Assembly: GCF_002846365.1 (NCBI RefSeq)
Contig: NZ_PJMW01000001.1
Coordinates: 248,001 to 312,000 of the forward strand
Length of the DNA: 64,000 nucleotides
Direction of reading: 5' to 3'
From: Nocardia fluminea
GTDB lineage: Bacteria; Actinomycetota; Actinomycetes; Mycobacteriales; Mycobacteriaceae
Below the pieces are notes generated by a model, which was given only the letters and a program-made list of their open reading frames with translations, was not told where the DNA came from and did no database searches. Made by a program: the position numbers and the translations under genes. Shown piece by piece: positions 58,602 through 64,000 of this stretch; position 1 is the first letter of the stretch, and every line of letters begins with the position of its first letter.

Positions 58602-59273
58602 GTGGTATCGCAGGTACGACGTCAGCCGTTGGGCGCCCAAGCGGCCGAGCTCCTGCTCGCGCGGATCCGCGCGGGCGAGTGGCCACTGGGTCATCGACTA
58701 CCGGGTGAGACGCTCCTCGCCGCCCAACTGGGCGTCGGCCGATCGACGCTGCGCGAGGCGATCCGGGAACTCGCGGGCAAAGGCGTGCTCGACAGCAGGC
58801 AGGGCGCCGGAGTGTTCGTCACCGCCCTCGATGTTTCCGAGGACTGGGATGTCGTGCTGCGTGGCGCCACCATCGCCGCGGTGATCGAGGCACGCATCGC
58901 GATCGAAGCCGAGGCCGCGGCTCTGGCCGCGCAACGGCGCACGCCTGCCGATCTACGGGCCATCCGGCGCGCGCTCGCCGGCCGACGCGCCGAAGGCCAG
59001 ACCGTCGCCGCGCACGTCGATGCCGATATGGCCTTTCACCGCGCGGTCATCGTGGCCGCGCACAACGACGTGCTCACCCAGCTGTTCGACAGCTTCCTGC
59101 CGCGCCTGCGCCTGGCCATGATCGACATGCTCGAGTTGCGCCCGGTCCGCTCCGAGGAGGCCGACCACTGCGCGCACGAGCAGCTCGCCCAGGCGATCGC
59201 CGACCGAACCCCCACGGCCGCCGCGGAATTCAGCCGCACGCACCTGTCCGCGCTGAAAGAGGCCTTCACGTGA
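58602..59273 (+). CDS. FadR/GntR-family transcriptional regulator
   Basis: 223 residues: winged helix-turn-helix at about 8-72 (GAQAAELLLARIRAGEWPLG, LGVGRSTLREAIRELAGKGV) and a helical FCD effector domain with candidate metal ligands (DADMAFHRAVI, H in DHCAHEQL). The GTG at 58602 has GAGAGG 7 bases upstream; a TTG at 58596 is less likely. Divergent from leuA. The stop overlaps the start of an ABC ATPase remnant, so it once headed an operon with an ABC system. Confidence 0.9.
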   Translation: MVSQVRRQPLGAQAAELLLARIRAGEWPLGHRLPGETLLAAQLGVGRSTLREAIRELAGKGVLDSRQGAGVFVTALDVSEDWDVVLRGATIAAVIEARIAIEAEAAALAAQRRTPADLRAIRRALAGRRAEGQTVAAHVDADMAFHRAVIVAAHNDVLTQLFDSFLPRLRLAMIDMLELRPVRSEEADHCAHEQLAQAIADRTPTAAAEFSRTHLSALKEAFT

Positions 59274-59561
59274 TCGGTGTCCCCGTGATCGAACTCGACG
59301 ACGTGACTTTCCGTCGTGACGGCAAGAAGATCATCAACGGCATCTCTCGACCGCACCCACCCCGAGGTCGCCTCGATCCTGGTCACCCATCACCTCGAGG
59401 AACTCCCGAGCACCACCACCCACGCCCTGCTCATCGCCGACGGCCACACCGTCGCCGCGGGCCCTGCCACCGAGGTGATCACCACCGACCACGTTTCCAG
59501 CGCCTTCGCCCACCCGATCGAAGTCCGCTACGACGGCCGCTGGAGCGCCCGCGCCCGCTGA
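59270..59561 (+). pseudogene. ABC transporter ATPase remnant, internal deletion with frame change
   Basis: The first 26 or so codons (VIGVPVIELDDVTFRRDGKK, then IINGIS) are a normal ABC ATPase N-terminus, starting at a GTG that overlaps the fadR-like stop. At about 59343-59350 the reading switches by one frame into LDRTHPEVASILVTHHLEEL and a normal C-terminus to 59561. Walker A, the signature and Walker B are all gone. Compared with an intact ATPase of this kind (about 260-270 residues) about 165 codons are missing. Non-functional. Confidence 0.85.
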
Positions 59562-60478
59562 GCACCGAATACCCACCCGGGCAACGCTTCTCGTGCCGCG
59601 AGCCACTCCTGGGGAATTCCGCGGGTCGCGCCGCCCTTTTCGAGACCGGTGTGAGCGGCCACGATTCCGCCGACGATCGCGGCGGTGGTGTCGACGTCGC
59701 CACCGGCTTCCACACAAGCGGTGACCGCGCGCGGAAAGTCCCCCAGGTAGGTGGCGGCGGCCCACAAGGTGAAGGGCACCGTGTCCTGAGCGCTGACCTG
59801 GGCGCCGTTGCCGAGTTCGTAGGCGGCTTCGGCGACCGTGCAACCGAGCAGCTCGCCAGCTCGACGGATCCCGCGCGCGGTGAGCCCGTCGACCAGATAC
59901 GGCTCGACTACCCGCAGCAATTGATCTGGCGCACAGCTCTTTTCCCGCGTTTTCGCAGCGTGGGCGGCGGCCACCGCCACTGCCATCGCCCCTACGATCG
60001 CTTCCGGATGCCGGTGGGTGATCTCGGCGGACAGCGCCGCCTGCGCCGCGGCCCGATCCAGGTCATCGGCGAAATGCGCTCCGAGCGGCGCGACTCGCAT
60101 CGCGGCTCCGTTCCCCCACGACCCGAGCCCGCCGAAGACCGCACCGGCCGCCTCGCTCCAGGGACGCCCATCCCGAATCTCGTGCAGCACAACAACTGTG
60201 CCGGGCCCGTAGCCACGATACGGTTCGCACCGCTGTGCGAACGCGCGCGCGAGTGCGTCACGATCCACGCTGCCACGCTCGTAGATTTCCGCGTACACCG
60301 AACACGCCATTTCGGTGTCGTCGGTCCATGGCCACGGCGCCGATGGCAGTCGACCTGCGAGAAGGTCAGGAACGGAACTGCCGGGAACGAAGAACTGCGC
60401 ACCCAGCGCATCACCGACGGAGAGCCCTTGAAGACTGTCGAAAGCGGGATCGGAATTCAGCATGCCGGGTGCGATCAT
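59528..60478 (-). CDS. ADP-ribosylglycohydrolase family protein
   Basis: 316 residues of the DraG/ARH fold: GLSVGDALGA, the metal-binding WTDDTEMA, SWGNGAAMRVAP, and EAGGDVDTTAAIVGGIVAAH with the second metal site. All visible metal ligands are kept, so the enzyme should remove ADP-ribose from proteins or nucleic acids. ATG at 60478 chosen; 60463 is also possible. Last gene of a four-gene minus-strand cluster; its 3' end runs into the ABC remnant by 34 bases. No ART partner is visible in the window. Confidence 0.9.
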   Translation of the reverse strand: MIAPGMLNSDPAFDSLQGLSVGDALGAQFFVPGSSVPDLLAGRLPSAPWPWTDDTEMACSVYAEIYERGSVDRDALARAFAQRCEPYRGYGPGTVVVLHEIRDGRPWSEAAGAVFGGLGSWGNGAAMRVAPLGAHFADDLDRAAAQAALSAEITHRHPEAIVGAMAVAVAAAHAAKTREKSCAPDQLLRVVEPYLVDGLTARGIRRAGELLGCTVAEAAYELGNGAQVSAQDTVPFTLWAAATYLGDFPRAVTACVEAGGDVDTTAAIVGGIVAAHTGLEKGGATRGIPQEWLAAREALPGWVFGAQRARALQRPS

Positions 60479-60518
60479 CGTCCATTCGGGCAGACGCCGC
60501 AAGACGATCTCCGGTCGG

Positions 60519-60758
60519 TCAGACCAGTTCGACCTCGTCGAATCCGACCGTCAGCTTGTGCCGGCGCTCGCGCAGGACATTCCCTTCACGATGGACGGTG
60601 CCCTCGCCGAACTCGATCCGCAGCTCGGCCCGGCGCGCGTCGACCTCCCGGACGACCCCACAGATGCCACTGAACGGGCCCGCCGGAAAATAGACGACGT
60701 CGCCCGGGCTGTAGTCGGTAAACCCCACGGCGCCACTGTAATCCAGGTCAGCGCACAT
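60519..60758 (-). CDS. Small KOW-like domain protein
   Basis: 79 residues. The core YSPGDVVYFPAGPFSGICGV, followed by VREVDARRAELRIEF and ending FDEVELV, strongly resembles the KOW domain of NusG and ribosomal proteins, an RNA- or protein-binding barrel. The ATG at 60758 overlaps the upstream MepB-like gene by 11 bases. No NGN domain is attached, so it is not NusG. Role unknown. Confidence 0.7.
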   Translation of the reverse strand: MCADLDYSGAVGFTDYSPGDVVYFPAGPFSGICGVVREVDARRAELRIEFGEGTVHREGNVLRERRHKLTVGFDEVELV

Positions 60759-61278
60759 CGCCGTTGTGTGATGGGACAGCGGAGGGGAGGATCGGTTCGT
60801 AAAGGCTGCGTGCGAGCCGCGGGTCGGCGTTTTCGAGGTCGAGGAAGTAGGCGGACTGCCACTTCTGCGAGTTCTGGGCTTGCTTGTTCTGGGTCGCGGA
60901 CCACGGCGGGTAGAGGCGGAACCCGCGCTTGCCGCCGCGACCGGCGACGGAGACGATTCCGTGTTCGACGAGGGCGTGTCGCGGGAAGACGAACTGCCCG
61001 ACCCGCGAGTGCTCACCGACTGTGATGACCAGGAGATCGACATCGTCCTCCGCGGCGAACGGCTCCGTCGAGCCGTCCTCGGCGCGCTGCCATACCGCCA
61101 CGAACAGACCCGGCTTCGCCGGAGTCCGCTTGCCCACGCGAAATCTCACCTTGCCGCAGCCGACCTCGGACACCGAGGCTCCGTATGCGGCATTCTGCGT
61201 TTCGGACTCGGTGGCCGAAATATGCAGTCCCAGAGAGACAATGAGGTCTCGGGCCGAAAGAAGGTCAGGGTGCGTCAT
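60748..61278 (-). CDS. MepB-family protein
   Basis: 176 residues that fit the MepB family: VRFRVGKRTPAKPGLFVAVW, GQFVFPRHALVEHGI, GKRGFRLYPPWS and SQKWQSAYFLDL. MepB accompanies the MepRA multidrug system in Staphylococcus but its function is unknown. The ATG at 61278 overlaps the upstream gene by 14 bases and the stop overlaps the KOW-like gene, so the three are translated together. Conserved Arg/Lys/Trp residues hint at nucleic-acid binding; this is inference. Confidence 0.82.
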   Translation of the reverse strand: MTHPDLLSARDLIVSLGLHISATESETQNAAYGASVSEVGCGKVRFRVGKRTPAKPGLFVAVWQRAEDGSTEPFAAEDDVDLLVITVGEHSRVGQFVFPRHALVEHGIVSVAGRGGKRGFRLYPPWSATQNKQAQNSQKWQSAYFLDLENADPRLARSLYEPILPSAVPSHNGDVR

Positions 61279-61759
61279 CCGCAGCTTCGGAATCGAGGTC
61301 GAAGTAGTCGAGGAGTTCGTCGGCTCGGGAGAGGGCTCGGTCCAGCTCGTCGGCGACACCGTCCATCAGGGACATGCCGTCGAGCATGCCGGAGAGTTCG
61401 GTGTGCAGGGCGTGGAGTTCGGCGATCGCGGGGTCGACGGTGGTCCAGGCGACAGTGTCGGACCACCAGGTGTCGCGTTGAATCCAGGACCAGACGATGT
61501 CGCGGACCAGCAAGGCGTCGGTGGTGAACAGCTGACGATGCTCGGCCCCGGTGGTGTGCTCGAGTTCGTAGGTGCCGTCGTCGAGGTAGCGCGCCTGGAT
61601 GCGGTCGGTCGCGGTGCGCGTGAGGAGCAGGAAGGGGTGCTCGGGCGCCGGATCGGCGGCAGAGGCGCCGGGTCGCGCAGGGTCGACGGGGTGTGGCTCC
61701 TGCGAGCCGTCACCGACGTGGACTACGACTTCGGGCTGGTCGTCGCGCTGGGCACCCAT
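61265..61759 (-). CDS. Protein of unknown function
   Basis: 164 residues, acidic, no signal peptide or membrane helix. The middle (DDGTYELEHTTGAEHRQLFT, VRDIVWSWIQRDTWW) recalls the beta-strand/helix pattern of some small immunity-type proteins, but no family is assigned. It is the first gene of the cluster with MepB-like, KOW-like and ADP-ribosylglycohydrolase genes and overlaps the MepB-like start by 14 bases. Confidence 0.6.
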   Translation of the reverse strand: MGAQRDDQPEVVVHVGDGSQEPHPVDPARPGASAADPAPEHPFLLLTRTATDRIQARYLDDGTYELEHTTGAEHRQLFTTDALLVRDIVWSWIQRDTWWSDTVAWTTVDPAIAELHALHTELSGMLDGMSLMDGVADELDRALSRADELLDYFDLDSEAADDAP

Positions 61760-61870
61760 CGGGCCAGTGTGCCGGACCGGCGAACGTCCCGAACAGCCGG
61801 ACCGATGAATCGGTGACGCGTACAGCGTCTACATCGACAGCAGGTTTTCTGTCGACAGAGAGGCTTCACA

Positions 61871-62238
61871 GTGCGCGAACACGAGGTCAGGGCCGAGACC
61901 GCACGGCAGCGCGCCGAGACGGCGGAGTTCTTGGCGGAGTTGGACGAGGCCGACTGGGATGCGCCGACGCTGTGCGCCGGTTGGCGGGTGCGCGAGGTCG
62001 CCGCCCACCTGAGCATGCCGTACCGGACCTCGCTACCGCGGTTCGTCCTCGGCATGATCACCGCGCGCGGCAACTTCGACCGCCTGGCCGACCGCGCGGC
62101 TCGCGAGGATGCCGCACGGCTGAGCAGCGCCGAATTGGTCGCGGCCATCGGCGACAATACCGAGCATCCGTGGAAGCCACCGACGGCCACGCCGACCTGC
62201 TGCGCGAGCGGATCGACGGCGTCACGGGCAGCTTCTGA
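61871..62238 (+). pseudogene. Maleylpyruvate isomerase N-terminal-type gene, truncated
   Basis: The first 100 codons read as a DinB/mycothiol-dependent maleylpyruvate isomerase N-terminal domain (RAETAEFLAELDEADWDAPT, LCAGWRVREVAAHLSMPYR). After about 62170 the frame turns to nonsense and stays open into the next gene. In the neighbouring frame a clean ending, ATDGHADLLRERIDGVTGSF, stops at 62238. A frameshift or small deletion has fused two pieces, and the total is about half the usual 200 or more residues. GTG start with GAGAGG upstream. Confidence 0.65.
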
Positions 62239-62239
62239 G

Positions 62240-62896
62240 TCAGGCGTCGCCGGTCACGACGCCGGGGGTGAGCTGGTCGAGATCGTCGATGACGACCTCG
62301 GCCAGGGCGAGCGCGTCGGGCAGTGGCGGGAATTCCGGGCGCGGCGCCGCGATCAGGCGCATCCCGGCGTTGTGGGCGGAACGCAGCCCGTTGGTCGAAT
62401 CCTCCACGGCCGTACAGTTTTTCGGCTCCACACCGAGGCGCTGCGCGACGGTGAGATAGACGTCGGGTGCGGGCTTGCCGCGACCGACCTCCTCCGTGGA
62501 CAGCACCACGGTGAAACAGTCGAGCAACCCGGACTTCGCGAGCACCAGATCGATCAAGGTGGCCGGTGAGGAGCTGGCCAGGCCGAGTTTCCAGGAACCC
62601 GCGCACCGCCGCACCGCCTCGACCGCACCGGGCAGCAGCGGGACGTGGTGGGCGTACTTGTCGGCCATCAGATCGATGACGGCGGCAGCCACCTCGCCGG
62701 CCGGTTCGGCCACACCCAGGTCGTCGGCCAGGTACGCCGACCACTCGGGGGTGCTCATCCCCATCATCTTCTTCTGCGAATCCGGTTGCCACCGGCCCCC
62801 TTTGAGGACCACGTACTCGTGCCTGACCTGTTCCCAGATCGGCTCGGAATCGATCAGCACGCCGTCCATGTCGAACACAACCGCCGCGATACCCAT
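62240..62896 (-). CDS. HAD-superfamily phosphatase (beta-phosphoglucomutase-like)
   Basis: 218 residues with the four HAD motifs: FDMDGVLIDSEP (nucleophile D9, acid D11), GLASSSPA, K in EVGRGKPAPDVYL, and VEDSTNGLRSAHNAGM. The helical cap after motif I is of the phosphoglucomutase/phosphoglycolate type. It removes phosphate from a small metabolite; the substrate is not predictable. Confidence 0.92.
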   Translation of the reverse strand: MGIAAVVFDMDGVLIDSEPIWEQVRHEYVVLKGGRWQPDSQKKMMGMSTPEWSAYLADDLGVAEPAGEVAAAVIDLMADKYAHHVPLLPGAVEAVRRCAGSWKLGLASSSPATLIDLVLAKSGLLDCFTVVLSTEEVGRGKPAPDVYLTVAQRLGVEPKNCTAVEDSTNGLRSAHNAGMRLIAAPRPEFPPLPDALALAEVVIDDLDQLTPGVVTGDA

Positions 62897-63052
62897 GCGC
62901 TCAGCCTTTCGCCGCTCACCCGGACGGGCACCACCAGTGGTGTGCCGGCGCTCCGGTACGTAGGACCTTCTCGGTGATCGGGACCCAGCCTAGTTGACCT
63001 GACACCGATCCCCGTCGCGAACATCCAGCTCGGCAGCGATAACGTGTTGCAT

Positions 63053-63727
63053 ATGGACGATACACAGGTCGGCAGCTCGCTTCCGGACGAGAAGCATCAC
63101 GAAGGCGGATTCCGGCCGGTTGCCGAGCTGATCCAGGCACGCAAGGACCGCGGTGCCGACAACACGGTGGGCGGACCGCACTACGGCGAGCTGATCGACC
63201 AGGTCCGCGCGCTGATGGACCGGGCGCGGCTGGTGAACCCCTCCGACGAGCTCGCCAAGGAGGCCATCGCCACCCTCGAGCAGCTCAATGCCCGCCTCGA
63301 CGAGGCAGTGGTGGACGAGTGGTCCTCGCCCAGCTGGACCCGCACCGACCTGCCCGCGCGCGGCAACATCACGCTGCCGCCGTACACCGTGGTCAGCGGC
63401 GACCGCGAGGGCGTCACCGCGAAGGTCACCTTCCGCACCTTCCACCTGGGCGGCAACAACGCGGCCCACGGTGGGCACATCGCCCTCGCCTTCGACGACA
63501 TCATCGGCATGACCGCCGCGCTGGCCACCCGGTCGGTGACCCGCACGGCTTCGCTGACCCTCGACTATCGGTCGATCACACCGCTCAATCGGGAGCTGAC
63601 GGTGCGCGCGTGGACCGAACGCATCGAAGGCCGCAAGGTGTACCTGCGGGCGACCCTGCACGACGACGAACGCCTGTGCGCCGAGGCGAAGGGTCTGTTC
63701 ATCGTGCTCAACCCCGGCCAGCCGTGA
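63053..63727 (+). CDS. PaaI-type hotdog thioesterase
   Basis: 224 residues. An N-terminal helical extension of about 90 residues precedes a hotdog domain with GNNAAHGGHIALAFDDIIG on the long central helix, TASLTLDYRSITPLNRELTV and VYLRATLHDDERLCAEAKG. The helix aspartates fit an acyl-CoA thioesterase active site. The ATG at 63053 was chosen; TTG 63044 is an alternative. Likely substrate is a fatty or aromatic acyl-CoA. Confidence 0.88.
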   Translation: MDDTQVGSSLPDEKHHEGGFRPVAELIQARKDRGADNTVGGPHYGELIDQVRALMDRARLVNPSDELAKEAIATLEQLNARLDEAVVDEWSSPSWTRTDLPARGNITLPPYTVVSGDREGVTAKVTFRTFHLGGNNAAHGGHIALAFDDIIGMTAALATRSVTRTASLTLDYRSITPLNRELTVRAWTERIEGRKVYLRATLHDDERLCAEAKGLFIVLNPGQP

Positions 63728-63733
63728 CCCTTC

Positions 63734-63768
63734 GCCGACATTGCGATCGACGTGATCGCAATGTCGGC
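63734..63768 (+). terminator. Hairpin terminator behind the thioesterase gene
   Basis: A perfect 15-bp stem (GCCGACATTGCGATC and its complement) with a 5-base loop begins 6 bases after the stop codon. It is the strongest single hairpin in this part of the window; no U-tract. Confidence 0.8.
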
Positions 63769-63915
63769 CGCACGGTCCGGGGTGGCGCAATAGCGCTTTC
63801 TCCGCGGATACCCGCAGGTCGCGTGAACCGCTACCCGGCGTAGAAACATCCGCTGAATTCGCCCCGGAAGCACGGCGGACGAGGTGCCGCGTGATCGCCG
63901 CTATCGTCGCTGTTC

Positions 63916-64000
63916 ATGCAGGTCAGCGAGAAAACAGGGGCTACCGAGCCCACCCCGATCCGCGGTCAGCGCGCCGATCGGGCGCGCCGGGTCGCCGACA
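63916..64000 (+). CDS. Start of an unidentified gene (3' end outside window)
   Basis: An ATG at 63916 opens a frame that reaches the edge (28 codons: MQVSEKTGATEPTPIRGQ, then RADRARRVAD). The basic stretch would suit the lead-in to a TetR-type DNA-binding domain, but too little is visible to name it. Confidence 0.4.
   Translation, partial: MQVSEKTGATEPTPIRGQRADRARRVAD

Overview
The window comes from a high-GC, mycolate-type actinomycete, most likely Nocardia or a close Rhodococcus-like relative. The evidence is an MspA-type outer-membrane porin, the gcvH-garA-merR-DUF151-merR-gcvP block known from mycobacteria, a cutinase-like Culp protein, an AlkB/double-rubredoxin alkane hydroxylase operon and a two-domain fatty acyl reductase. 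No tRNA, rRNA, CRISPR array, transposase or phage gene was seen.

Layout. 1-1194 (-): start of a non-ribosomal peptide synthetase that runs off the left edge, followed by about 840 bp of AT-richer non-coding DNA. 2077-9174 (-): glycine cleavage and central nitrogen signalling (gcvP behind a tandem glycine riboswitch, two MerR regulators, a DUF151 nuclease-like protein, garA, gcvH, a CDP-alcohol phosphatidyltransferase). 9296-12290 (+): DUF2252, NERD-like and PAP2 proteins. 12287-17501: an acyl-CoA oxidase-type flavoprotein divergent from a TetR-ABC-permease operon, with a double palindromic operator between them.

17560-39182: a large surface or exopolysaccharide locus. A priming sugar-phosphate transferase (-) faces a sugar-modification set (+): methyltransferase, cytidylyltransferase-like enzyme, PIG-L deacetylase, SDR epimerase, RmlC-like epimerase and a second, degenerate methyltransferase. 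An MspA porin and a GT2 follow, then ten genes from 26809 to 39182 in which every stop overlaps the next start. These are two GT4 enzymes, a Wzx-type flippase, a CgeB-like glycosyltransferase, a Wzy-like polymerase with an apparent CTG start, a Wzz/BY-kinase-like protein without a P-loop, a beta-helix lipoprotein, a double GNAT, a class III aminotransferase and a third GT4. Together they look like a complete Wzx/Wzy-type assembly line in a bacterium with a mycolate outer membrane; the product is unknown.

39456-48854: lipid and alkane metabolism (two-domain fatty acyl reductase, NmrA-like protein, alkB-rubA-rubA-rubB with a divergent TetR, cutinase, small lipoprotein, KstD/fumarate-reductase-like flavoprotein). 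48876-56625: regulators and envelope genes (NarL/DesR-type two-component pair, secreted tripeptidyl-peptidase-like hydrolase, IclR, LysR, YdcF, YeiH-type exporter, small acidic secreted protein). 56675-58551 (-): leuA preceded by a Leu-rich leader peptide and a pseudoknot that fits the actinobacterial LEU element. 58602-64000: a FadR-type regulator fused by overlap to a gutted ABC ATPase pseudogene; a four-gene minus-strand operon (unknown protein, MepB-like, KOW-like, ADP-ribosylglycohydrolase); a truncated maleylpyruvate-isomerase-type pseudogene; a HAD phosphatase; a hotdog thioesterase; and the start of one more gene.
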